From positions 6,662,739 to 6,726,738 of the forward strand of contig OZ017767.1 of the NCBI GenBank assembly GCA_963969345.1: a DNA stretch of 64,000 nt, given 5' to 3'. Below, piece by piece: positions 45,015 to 56,453 of the stretch. Each line of letters starts with the position of its first letter. Position 1 is the first letter of the stretch. This DNA comes from Turbatrix aceti. Lineage: Eukaryota; Nematoda; Chromadorea; Rhabditida; Panagrolaimidae. Made by a program: the position numbers and the translations under genes. Below the pieces are notes generated by a model. It was not told where the DNA came from. It made no database searches and saw only the letters and a program-made list of their open reading frames with translations.

Positions 45015-45440
45015 AACGTCCTCATTTTTTTGTTCGATTGTCGCAAAATAAGGGGAAAGTGAATGCTGTGCCTGCGCCCTTTTCGCCAAGCGCATTTTTT
45101 CTCTCTCTTACACCCTCCGCGATTCGACAGCTCTCTTTTATCATCATTTTTTTTTACAAACACAAAAAAAGTTCAATCAATCGTGTTGTAGTCCTTGTTT
45201 TTGGCCAAGATTTACATGCCTTGTTGTTTTCAGTTGTTTTCTAGTGTGGAGTGAACGCAGCCAGTTCATCCACCGTTAAATTCTTCAAACTGGTAAGTTT
45301 TTGGATTTTTGAGGGAAAAATATTCGTCATCATCATATTTTTCTTTTGAGGCATCCGACGACAGTGATTCCGAGTTCGATTGCTCCCTTACCGACACCGG
45401 CACCGAAGATGGCGGCGAAGGGGGCGATTACGATGGAACC
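45015..45440. other. PSME4 upstream region with a probable non-coding first exon
   Basis: A GTAAGT donor at about 45293 follows a stretch with no ATG, which suggests a 5' leader exon. The acidic reading frame from about 45350 to the chosen ATG (rich in Asp, Ser and Glu) is open and in frame with PSME4, so the true N-terminus could be longer if an upstream start exists. Confidence 0.45.
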
Positions 45441-48400
45441 ATGGAGTCACTCACAGATGACGAGATGAACGAACCCACAGAGGAGGAGGCTATGGACGGT
45501 AAGGAGCTTTTTTTTTGTTGATATTCTTGTCTGTTCTGCTCTGTTCTGTGCCTGCCTTATCGTCCGGTGACGACGTAGGACGTAGGACATAGCAGCAGCC
45601 AGACCGGACGACGGACTTGTGTAATGTTTTCCCTATTTTCAGTCGACGACGTAGATCAGGATATTGATTTTGAATCTTCGTCCAAAGTCTTCCAGAAGGA
45701 TAATTGGCGTTTCAAATTTTTGCCGTACTATGATCTTCTCACAAAAGAAGCAGATCGGGCTTTTGAAGTCGTCAAAACGTATTTTGCCCAGGCAATCATC
45801 GATCGCAACATGGAAGCATTCGACGAGGCGATTCGAGAATTTCTTTTGTGAGTTTTTTTTCTTTTTGGGGCATTTCAAAATTTTTTGTGTGGGCCTATTC
45901 ATTTAAAAAAAAACGATTTGAAATTGATGTTTTCCCTTTTATATGGACTGAAAAATGGGGAGCGGAGCTTTTATTGGACTGAAAAAGGGAGTGGAAGCTT
46001 ATTTTCCAACTAATTTTTTTGTGAACAAATACACACACGTGATCGTCTTAATTTAAAACCAACTTTTCGAGCTGAAAATGCGAGAAGATAAAAAAGTCAA
46101 TCGAAGAGAAGGTTTTTGTTTTTATAGAATTGTGTTTACCCTTGGGATATATTTTTGTCAGCGGTTTTTATGTGTTTTGATCTCTGAGCTGAATTTTTTT
46201 TTAAAAACAGGAGGGCAGTTGAATTTTTTATTTTAGGCAAAAACAAAAAATGTGTTTTGAAAATTTTTCATGAAATTTTGCCAAACGATAAATTTAACTT
46301 TTTTTTGCAATTTTTGACGATTTTTGTACCTAAAAAACTGACGGACGCGATTTTTGATGACAAACCTGAAAAAAATATAAATTTGGGGGCTACGACCTTA
46401 AAAAATGCCGAAAATCGTATTTATTTGTCTTTAGCTTCCAATCGAGTTACAACAAGCGCTACACGAAGCATGATCAGTTGATGATTGCCCGCATGATGTG
46501 TGATGCACTCGTTCTCAAAGACCTCGACTACCGTCTGGTCCGTTCGATTGCGTCCGTGATTCCCAATATCCTGGGCCCCAAAAACATGATTACCCGCGAT
46601 GACTTTCGCGTCGACTGGCGACCACTCTACGATCTCTACCGGACGATTCTGTTCAAGGACCTCGAAGACGACGGACTGATCCTTTTTCCACCCAATATCA
46701 AGGACAGAATCGTAAAGGCTGTCGTCGTGCTCAAATGCTACTTTGAAGACAACGCGACTCAGGAAATCCTGGACACACTCCGACCCCATCTCGTGCCATT
46801 CAGCGAAGTCAACTCCGAGGCTTGTTATTCGTTGGCAACTTTTCTGCCGACGACGCTTCAGCACGTCGAACACGACAAATTTGGTGCTAAGCTGTGGTTT
46901 GACGAATTGTGGTACTGGTACACGAGCGGCGAGCTGAACAAGGACAACGAGACCAGGTTGCTGGAAATTTTTTCGAAGTGAGTTTTTTTATTTCGAAAAA
47001 TTCAAACATTTTTTTGATTTTTTCTGTTTGTGTTTGTTCGCGAACAGATTTTTCAAAAAGTTATTTGTTCGTGTTCAATAAAACGAACGAAAATAGAAAG
47101 CGAACGTTCGCGTTCGTTTCCAAACAATTTTGAGTTTTTTCTGTTCGTGAAAGGTTTGCGAACAGATTTTTTTTAAAATTTATTTGTTCGTGTTTGCAAA
47201 CGAAAAAAATTTTCTAAAATTTATTTGTTCGTGTTTGTTCGCGAACAATAAAACAAACAAAAATTGGTGTAAATTTGTCAAATTTTATGTTATTTGACAA
47301 AAAAATGGCAAATAACATTCTATGAAAAATTGCCAGGAAAATTGTTATCCAAAACGCAAATTACCGAATTTTACGTTTTTTTATTCGGGGGAACAAAATT
47401 TTGCAAGTTTTTTATAGAAAAATCTTATCATTGTTCGTTTGCGAACACGCTCAAAAGTTTTTGCGTTTGTTCAATTCTTTGAAAAAAATTTAAAAAATTT
47501 GTGTTCGTTTGCGAACAAAATTATGGCGTATTTTTTTCAGTCTGGCAACATCCTCAGCAAGTTACATCAACTGGCGCGACAAGTTGCCATTCCTGCTGAA
47601 CAAACTGATGCAATCCTGCGGCCTCCAAGTCAGCCACACAAATGTCGGCTCAGACGAAAGCACAATTCCTCAGATTGCCACAATCCTTGCCTTCAGCCTT
47701 GGCGGCGTCGATGACGAAGTCCAGAATCGACTCTCGGAACTTTTTCTGTCTTGGGAAAACTTTTTTCATCCCTCAAACTCAGGTCGTCACGTCAGCTCGC
47801 TGCTGAGTTTTGTCGCGAAACTGGTTCAATTTCTGGCACTTCGGGTGAGTTTTGAGCGGCACAATCAGTCGCGCCGCTTCGTTCAAACGCCTCAGGAGCA
47901 CTGCATTACCGATGCACAAATTGATGCGTTGGTCGAAAGTCTCATGCCCTGTCTGAACTACGCGGCCTTCGGAAAGGTAACTGTGGAGGTGCCAAAGATT
48001 TTCAAATACTGCGCTTTTCTCTCGCCTGGCATCGTGCTTCCCGTTTGTCTCGATCTGTAAGTTTTTGGGTTTTTTGGACATTTTGGAAAGTTTTTATAAA
48101 ATTTAGCAAAAAAATATTTTTTACACTTTAGAGCTAAAAAATTACGGTATTTTCAAAACAGGGGTACATTTAGATCAACGTGAGTTTCTATAGAGAATCC
48201 GAGAAAAATATAAAAATATAGTGTGCCAAAACAAATGTTGCCATTGTTTTTAAATTTAAAAATGCGATTTTCGACATTTTTTAAGGAGATAACCCTTTTT
48301 TTATATTTTTTTCTCTATCAAAAATTACATCGATCAAAATGTACCATGGCATTTGATTTGCCGTACTTTTTTTGCTAAAATATGTAAGAAATCGTCCAAA

Positions 48401-51400
48401 ATGGCAAAAAAAGCGACTTTGGCGCTGAATTTTACGTAAAAAATTTTTATAATATCAAAAGAAAATTTTTTTTTGGAAAAAGTTTCTAGACTTTCAAAAA
48501 TGTGTAACCTTGTGATTTTAGCTTCTACCCGGCCCTGCAGACGCTGACCGAGCCCCACCGACTTCTTCAGACTCTGAACGTGCTCATGAACGTCCTTGTC
48601 CCGCTTTCTCGCGACGAATACAAAGAAGGACGCATCCGGCATCCGATGAAGCTCATGGAGGAAGAAGGCATCACGGAGACGAAACAGTCGCTCCGCGTTC
48701 ACATGATCACCATTCTGAATAATATTCTGCCCGGATTGGACGTCAATGATTCGGCAAAAGCGGCACTGACCTTCGAGATCATCGCTCTCATCTTTGCGCT
48801 CATGCCGGTCGTCGACTGCTCCGATGCTCCGCGTGTCAGAAACGACCTCACTCCTGAGGAAATCGAAATCTGCAGCGCGACCGCTATGCTCGAGGGCATT
48901 TTGGATCAAATTATGGACCGGTGCTTTTCAATGATTGAATCCCACGCTTCGTGCATCGTCAACAACACCCGACAGTTTGCGACGGATTCTGGACCGAAGA
49001 GTCTTGAAGAAAACATCACCGAACGCGGAGTTTTTATTGTCTTCAAATTTCTGACCGTCAATTGCAGCTCAGCGATCTACAAACGAGCAGTTTCGAGATT
49101 CTACGATTTTGTGACCGACCGTGTCTTCGATGCGAGACCGGCGATCGACGCTACCTGCCGCCTCGTGGCTATCTTTGTCAATACGGATCCAGCCTACGCG
49201 TTTCCCATGTTTTTTGACTATTTTTGGAAGCAGCTGAAGGATCTCGTCTCCGATGATACACCGAATGAAGAAGAACTCGAAAATGGCATTTTGTGGTACT
49301 CGACGCTGCTCTGCGAGGCGATCAATCAGGTTCAGGGACCGGATGTCGTGGCTTTCAAGGAACGCATCTTTCCGGCTCTCAACTATCTTTTCCGGTTCCA
49401 GGCACGCGAAGTTTATATTCGGGCGTCGACTGCGCTGGAAAACTGCCTCATCCAGCTCACGACGGTTTATCCGACGATGACGAAGAAGTTTATGGAGACG
49501 AATGACCTGCCTTTCGAGCAGTATCTGCCTATCAGGGTGAGTTGTTGGCGGGGAGGAACGAATATTCGTGTTCGTTCGGGGAAAAATTAGATTCTTTCTG
49601 TTTGTGTTTGTTTGCAAAAAAAATTTTATTTTTCCTGTTTGTTTTCGTTTGCGAACAGATTTTTTAGATTTTTTTTGCGTTTGTTCGCGAACAAAACGAA
49701 ATTTTCCGAACAGCTTAAACGATCAAAAAATTTGGGTAACGGTGTCATAATTTATTTTTTTTATAAACATTGGGAAATTATAATAAAATTGGGAAATTAT
49801 GTTTTTCATACCCAAATTTTTGTTTTTCAACTAGAAAATCAAATTTTCGCATGATTGATAAAAAAATCTTTTTGATTTTCGTTCGCAAACACGATAAAAA
49901 AAATGTTCGCGTTTGTTCAATTTTTCTAACAAAATTTAAAAAAAATTGGTTATGTTCGTTCGCGAACCGTAAAAAACGACTATTTGCTCAATTATGAGTT
50001 TTGGTCAGATTTCAACGATTTTGACCCTTCTTTTTTCAGAACTGGGCAAAACGGGTGAAGAAAAATGACTGGAAACTCTTCTGGCACATCCCAACGGACG
50101 AAGAAATCGATCTGGCGCGCGAAGTCAGCTATCACTACCTCCAGGAGGCGTTCCAGGCCATGGAACAACCCGAACCGATGACTGAGTGAGTTTAACGATA
50201 CATTTATTTTTTTTTGAATTGATTAAACTGTTTTTTTGCAGCAAAACAATGCTCAAAGTGGCCAGCGTTGTTCTGAAATGCACGTCTGGCATTTCCGCGG
50301 TGATTCCCATGTTTGACGGAAAACCTGTGAGCTACAAACCGATTCTGAAAAAAATTTACCTTCGTCCAACGACTCTGCCCGACAGTGTGAAGCGTATCGC
50401 CGCTCCCGATGGACGCAACATGAGACGGTACATTTACGAGCGAGTCAAGAAAATCCTGACTTGGCTGCTGGGAAATCGTCCGAATTACACGAAGGTTGTC
50501 AACTGTTTTATTTCGACTGTCCGGCATCTGCTCATCATGAATGGCATCTCGAATATCCAGTTTGCCTATCGGGCTTCCCACCACGAAGCGAGGCGTCGCG
50601 TGCTCCAGGATCCAATCAGAGGCGTCTCGATGACGATTGAAACCCTTCTCTCGGATTCAATTTGGTATATTCATCAGCGAAGAATGTTTGAAATCTGCGA
50701 CGAAATCACCGAGCTTCACGTCGATGCTCTCCACCTCCTGACAGCCCTTGGAATGTCTCCGTACACAGTTGTTCGTCAGGACGCCCAAATGGTGCTCTAC
50801 CAAATTGCAGCAGTGAATTCGTACACGTACAAACTCTACGTCGACAAACTCATCGATGTTCTCAAAAATCGTGAAAAAGTCAGCCATGAGGAATTCAAGG
50901 GATGTCTTCACATGCTGAAACTCAGAAAACAGGCATCGTGCATCAACAAGCCGGATTGGGTTCTGCTGCAGAGGCTTTGGCCGTCGCTTATCTGCTCGCT
51001 GAAATCTGAGAAAATCTCGATCAACGAACTCTTTGACGACATTTCCAAAATCATCAGCGATACTTTTTCGTCGTTTTCTCTGCAGTATACGGTTTGTTGG
51101 GGTTTGAGCGGGGATTTGGGTGGGGCGAACGTTTGCGAACAACTTAAATTTTTTTTCTGTTCGTGTTCGTATACGTACAACTTTTTCTTTTTTTTTGAAA
51201 AATTTAAAAAAAAATTTGTTGGCGTTATTTTACGAATTTTTTTATTTGTGGTCGTTTGCGAACAGTCAAATTTTTCGAACAGATAAAATGTACTAAAATG
51301 GGGATATCTATTTAAAATCCGGGTAACGATGTCAAAATTGATATTTTTTGACAAAAAAAAATTGTTAATAACATTTTTAAAATTTTTTGCCGTGAACGAA

Positions 51401-54400
51401 AATTTCGCAAAAATTCAAAAAAAAGTATATGTTTGATGTTCGTTCGCCAACACGGTAAAAAATGTTCGCGTTTGTTTCATTGATCAAAAAAAATTATCAA
51501 AAATGTTCGTGTTCGTTCGCGAACAAAAAAACGACTGCTGGCTGGGATTTTATACATCGAATCAAATTTTTCGTTTTTTTAGATGCCAGAATCGTTCCTG
51601 ACGAACGCCCTGCAATTCTTCGACGAGTATCCCGGCATGCAGCACAAGGTTCTCATCCGGGCGCCTACAAAAGACGCCCTCGAGGCTTCACGCAAGCAGG
51701 AGACTCTTCGAAACAAGGCGAACGTCGCTGTGTACTACGAACTCACGCAGAGCCTCTACACGATCTGCAACGACGCAAACATGCACTGGCGACAGGTTCA
51801 AATGGCCCAGACGCTGCTCTCGCTCCTGCTGCGCCGTGATATCGAGTTCCCGACCGATATGCTCGTCATGTACGCTCGTCTGCTCACGCACGACGTCCAG
51901 CGCATTCGACGCATCTCAATTTCGATCATCACGTCGTGGCAGAAAATTGCAAAGGTGAAGTGCGTCAAGGAGAGAGTTGAAATTGATTTTGCTGATCCGA
52001 ACACGCAGCCCGGCGCCAAGTGGCCGATCAGCTTTGGACTGAGAAATGACAACGCTCACATCGTTCGGCTGATGAACAAGATTCCCGAAACTCCGGAAGA
52101 GTATAACTCGGTGCAATTTTTTACCAAGTTTCATCTCGGGTTTTACACCTGGCCGAAGGACTTTCTCGTCTCTGCGCCGGTCAAGGAGCAGAAAGCGGCG
52201 AACCGGGACCTCAAAGATCTGAGCGAACAGGAAAAAGCCGTTCTGGCTGTTTTCCAGGAACCGGGATTCATCGATCGTCTCGTCTGTCTGTACTCGATCG
52301 AAGAGGAAAAAGCGGAAAACGAGGAACTTAATGAGTTCAACGTTTGCTTCTTTTATGTAGGTTTTTTTCTGATGATAAGGAATTTGTTGGGGGGAATTTT
52401 TGGAAATTTGGAATTTTTTCACAAAAAATTAGGATTCTCTGATATCACTTTTTTCGCTGTTTTTGACAATTTTTGGAACGTTGAAGCTAACAAAATTATG
52501 GCAAGGGACCCTTGCCAAGGGTACGTTTTGATCGAAGTGATTTTCGATAAGAATCTGAGAAAAATATAAAGTTTGAAAAATGCCAAAAATTGATTTTAAA
52601 AAATTGTCACAATGACAACTTTTATTTCGGCATTTTTTAAGGAGGAAACCCTATATTTTGATTTTTTTCGCAGATTTTTTTGATCTGCAACGTGCCAAAA
52701 ATCATCAAAAATACCAAAAACGCGATTTCCGTCAAGTGTAAATTTTTTGCCAAAATTTTATAAAAAATTTCACTAACACGTTTTTTTTGTAAAACGTGAA
52801 TTTATTAAAAAAATTAACGTTTTCAGCGCCTCTTCCGCAACATAGGACCTGTCCTGTGGGCAAACTTTGCGACCCACCTCGACGAACTGCTGCAGTCGAA
52901 GAAGAACAGCAAGCAGCGCCTGGCAGCTGAGATCATCTGCGGCGTCCTGATCGCGTCCAAGCTCTGGACGTACGAACGACGTGCTCCCATCGTCGACTTC
53001 CTCGAAGGACGTCTGGCGAGGTGCTTTGAAAATGTCTCGGACGAAGCCATCGACAACTGGTGCATCGCGATCGGAGCCGTCTTCAATCGCCTCGATCCCC
53101 GTCAGACGTGGTGGCTGTACAAACTCATCATGGACATGCTCACAAAATCGACGGAATCAAGCTTCCACGCGAGTTTTCATCTTCGTCTTCTGCACTCGGC
53201 GATCGTGCAGTACGAGTGGCGGGCGCCCATCCAGCTTCGAAACATGTTTTACCAAGCTCTGAGCTTTGTGGCCCGAAATTCGAGGGTTCTGCGTGAGAGA
53301 GTTGGCGTCTCGCTCACGACTTGTGTTCTGAACCGGGTCGCAGGAGCGTACATCGAGCCGTCGCTTGAGCTGGAATTCAAGCCCATCGCTCTCGCTGACA
53401 TGATTGGGGCTATCAACCGAGAGGTAAGCTGACGAGGAATTAATTAGGGGGGGATATTTTTTGAAATTGCCAAAAAAAAGTTGCTTGTACATAATCGTGT
53501 TTTTGCCATTTTTGGCGATTTTTGGAAGGTTGAGCGAAAAAACTACGGCATTTTCGAAGCTAGGGTAAATATTGATTTACGTGATTTTTGATGCGGAATC
53601 CGATAAAAGTTTTATAATTTGGCATTTTCAAGGTGATAAACCTATATTTTTCTCGGATTCTTCGTCAAAAATTATGATGATCAAATTTTACCCCAGCTTT
53701 GAAATACCGTAGTTTTTTAGCTGCAGCATTCTAAAAATCGTCGAAAATCTCCAAAAACGCGATTTACGGGAGAACTCTGCCGGATTTTTTTAAAATTTTT
53801 TTCGATTTAAATTTTTAGGGTAATAAACTTCATTTTTGGCAAAATTTCATTAAAAAATTCTAAAATATTAAATTTGAGTACCATTTTTCTGGTCATTTTT
53901 ACGGACTCATTTTTTTGCAGCTGCGACAAACAATCTGGCCTGAAGTCCTCACAGACGGCTTCGACGACCTCACACACATCTGGGGCAACGAATTCACGAA
54001 TACAATCCCGTGGTTGCCGCAGAACGGCGACCTGGCCATCCCGAGAGTGCTCTCCATGGATCACTACAACCTGAGCGAATCACGACTCTCGCTGGCGTCG
54101 AGCACGCCTTCCGACGCCGGGCCATCGGGCAGCGACATCGGCACCGAGCCCATGATTTCGCCACATTTGGAATTCCCGGAGCGCAAGACTTCGCAGGCGG
54201 GCGCTATCGGCAGGACGCCGCGTTCCAATCGACGCACACTGACGCCGCCCGTGACGAAGCTTTCGTCGAAGGATACGGATAAGTTTGGCCGGAAGCGGGA
54301 TAAGGTCATCCTGCTCTCGCTCGCCAACAGCATTTGCTCGACCTGGGCGGTGGCTTCGCCCGAACAGCTTTACCCGGCTTACGAACTGTTGCCGCTCTTT

Positions 54401-55552
54401 GCGCACTTTGCCAACGATGTTATGTAAGTTGAATTATAATACTTTTTCTAAAATGAAGAAATTTTTTTGCACAAAAAAAAGTTTTTTTTATAACTTTTGA
54501 ATTTTTTTCCGATTTTATATGAATTTGGATTTTTATTTTTTTTTATTTTTTTAGCGACGAAGAACTCAGCTCGACGTGTCAGATGATCGTGATCCACGAA
54601 ATGGCGCCGACCTGTGTGAAGAAACCCATCGCTGAGCATATTCTCAGAATCGTGCATCTTTCGGTCACGAAATCCTGCGCGTGGAAGACACGGATTACGG
54701 TTACCCGATTCCTTCAAATCACCGTTTTTTCAAACATCTATGTCTACCGGCAGTACAAGGATGAAATCCGGGCAATTCTCGACCTCCTCCTCGTCGATCC
54801 GCGTCTCGAAGTTCGCAGCAATGCGCAGGCTACGCTGAGCGGCTTTGTTCAATGTGGTCTGTTCGCCGTCGATGCTGACTTCTTGGTGAGTGAAAATCGA
54901 GGGAAAAAAAGGGGTCTGAAATTCAGGCCGGCCAAAATTTTGGGGTCTATTCAGTCAACTTTTTGAAAAAAAATTATATTTTGCTTGAGAATCATTTTTG
55001 CTAAATTTAATCAAATTCTGAACAAAATTTTGTTTCAATACTAAAAAATAAAAAAAAAACGCATTTTATTTGAAAAAAAAATTTATGGTTATTTTCGTAG
55101 AAAAGAAGTTTCGATTTTTTCCTAAAAATAATTTTTTTTTCAATAAACAGTTTTTGATTTTTTTTTCACCCAAAAAATGCTTTCGATGTTTTTTTGAAAA
55201 ATGCTTTCGATGTTTTTTTCGGCTGAATTTTTTACAAATAATTTTTTTGCAGAAAGCGTTCACTTCACTGGCTGAAAACGAAGACGGAATCCTCCGGCAC
55301 GCGGGTGTCATGGGTCTGTCGGCCGTCGTGATGGCAGCGCCCTACAAAGTGCCTCCGTACATCCCCGATGTCCTCATGACGATCTGCAAGCACATCCGCG
55401 ATCCCCAGCCCATCTACGCGACGTGCAAACGAACCCTCAACGAGTTCAAACGCACCCATACTGACTGCTGGAAGGATCACAAGAGTCAGTTCAACGAGGA
55501 CCAACTCCAGGTGCTTACAAATCTTCTAGTGTCACCGAATTACTACGTCTGA
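45441..55552 (+). CDS. PSME4: Proteasome activator PA200 / Blm10 homologue
   Basis: Twelve exons: 45441-45498, 45643-45847, 46435-46977, 47541-48056, 48522-49536, 50040-50185, 50242-51091, 51583-52356, 52827-53423, 53921-54423, 54555-54885 and 55253-55552 (1945 aa, in phase). The protein is a long HEAT-repeat solenoid. It matches PA200 in the N-terminal part (VDWRPLYDLYRTILF, FGAKLWFDELW) and the C-terminal part (AGVMGLSAVVMAAPY, CWKDHKSQFNEDQL). It ends PNYYV, a hydrophobic-Tyr-X tail like the YYA of Blm10/PA200 that docks into the 20S proteasome alpha ring and opens its gate. A Ser-rich insert at about residues 1600-1680 is unlike the rest of the solenoid. The family caps proteasomes in the nucleus and has been tied to histone turnover, DNA repair and spermatogenesis. 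Introns carry most of the repeat copies in this window. Confidence 0.93.
46990..47525. repeat. TTCGCGAA-family sequence in PSME4 intron 3
   Basis: The intron is built of GTTCGCGAACA, GTTCGTGTTC and GTTTGCGAACA phrases in both orientations with A/T filler. At least two element fragments appear to be joined. The piece before it, at 46255-46430 in intron 2, resembles one arm of the fold-back family instead. Confidence 0.6.
48125..48425. repeat. Fold-back element, copy B (PSME4 intron 4)
   Basis: Shares the GGGGTACAT-GATCAACGTGA arm and the GTCCAAAATGGCAAAAAAGCG end with copy A, but both arms have drifted. It fills most of the intron. Confidence 0.65.
49550..49995. repeat. TTCGCGAA-family element in PSME4 intron 5
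   Basis: Right end reads GTTCGCGAACCGTAAAAAACGAC, matching the terminus of the copies at 33.0 and 51.5 kb. A middle block, GGGTAACGGTGTCATAATTTATTTTTT, is shared with the 51.3-kb copy. Confidence 0.65.
51120..51540. repeat. TTCGCGAA-family element in PSME4 intron 7
   Basis: Left end GGGGCGAACGTTTGCGAACA and right end GTTCGCGAACAAAAAAACGAC mirror the VAV-intron copy. The middle block GGGTAACGATGTCAAAATTGAT is shared with the 49.7-kb copy, so these two are full or nearly full members about 420-440 bases long. Confidence 0.7.
52440..52745. repeat. Fold-back element, copy C (PSME4 intron 8)
   Basis: Recognised by GTACGTTTTGATCGAAGTGATTTTCGATAAGAATC on one arm (written here in pieces: GTACGTTTTGATCGAAG and ATAAGAATCTGAG) and GCCAAAAATCATCAAAAATACC at the far end. 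It carries an extra GGCAAGGGACCCTTGCC palindrome not seen in the other copies. Confidence 0.6.
53485..53780. repeat. Fold-back element, copy D (PSME4 intron 9)
   Basis: Has both arms: ACGGCATTTTCGAAGC with TACGTGATTTTTGATG on the left, and TTTTACCCCAGCTTTG with ATACCGTAGTTTTTTAGC on the right. Similar in length to copy A and better kept than copies B and C. Confidence 0.65.
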
Positions 55553-56453
55553 CCTATGGCCAGCCTGTGCAGGTCTTTCTCAGTTTAAGTCTAAAATATT
55601 TGGCGGTTTTTTCTTTTCTTGTCGTATTCTGTTCATGTTTTATTGTCATCCTGCTATCCGAGGTGACACCGAACCAAATGGGGACGGTGAGAGTGGGTTT
55701 CACCGGTTTTGTGATTGATATCAGATAAACAAGCGACTAATTACGGTGTTCAATGTTTTTGGGGGAAAATCATTGGATTTGGGGTGCAAAAGCAATAAAG
55801 ACATCTCAAAACGAAGGCGAAAAATCTGCCTAAAATTTAGGTCTTCAGAAAATCCGGAAAAATTCGAACATATTTTTTTTCAATTTTTTAGAATTGGAAT
55901 TAAATTTGTTTCTGAGTTTTATCAGGTTGATAATTCTTTCACATTTTTTGTTTCTCGATTTAAAAAAAGTCAAAAAAAGCTAAACTCGCTTTTTTTTTGA
56001 TTTTTCTGACTTCATGTGCAAAACAATATAATATTTGTGTTTCACATTTTTGCTAAAAAAATATATTTTTTAAATGAGTATTTTAAAATGGTTTTTTTAA
56101 ATCAAATTATAAAATTATAAATTTTTCGGAATTTTTATTTTACTTCAAACAGAAATTTTTTTTTGAAAAATTGCATTATAAAAAAATACTTAACTTTTTT
56201 TGCCTTGATTTTATTTCTTATTCAGAAGTAAAATTTTGTACCCCGAAGCCCTCGTGTTTTGTGGCCAGCGTCCGCTTTCGTCTTTTTTGACTGATGGAGG
56301 AGGAAGAAAGCGGCACGATGCGGCGATGCGGGGCCTCACAGACTGGTCAATCAATTTTTTGCTCGGGTCGACTCGAGTCGTTTTTTTTCATTTTCTTTTT
56401 TTTGCGTTACGAACAATTTTATTTATTTATTTACGTTTTTAGGGCGCGGTGAG
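55553..56453. other. Spacer between PSME4 and the coiled-coil gene
   Basis: 3' region of PSME4, then A/T-rich sequence. A G/C-richer patch at 56250-56340 with an open frame from an ATG near 56294 could be an upstream exon of the coiled-coil gene, since a GTTTTTAG acceptor sits just before that gene's first in-frame ATG. I could not find a donor in the right phase. Confidence 0.4.

Noticed and set aside
45309..45440. Acidic N-terminal extension of PSME4
   Set aside because: It is open and in frame, but there is no ATG upstream within the exon or in the likely leader exon. I kept the first in-frame ATG.
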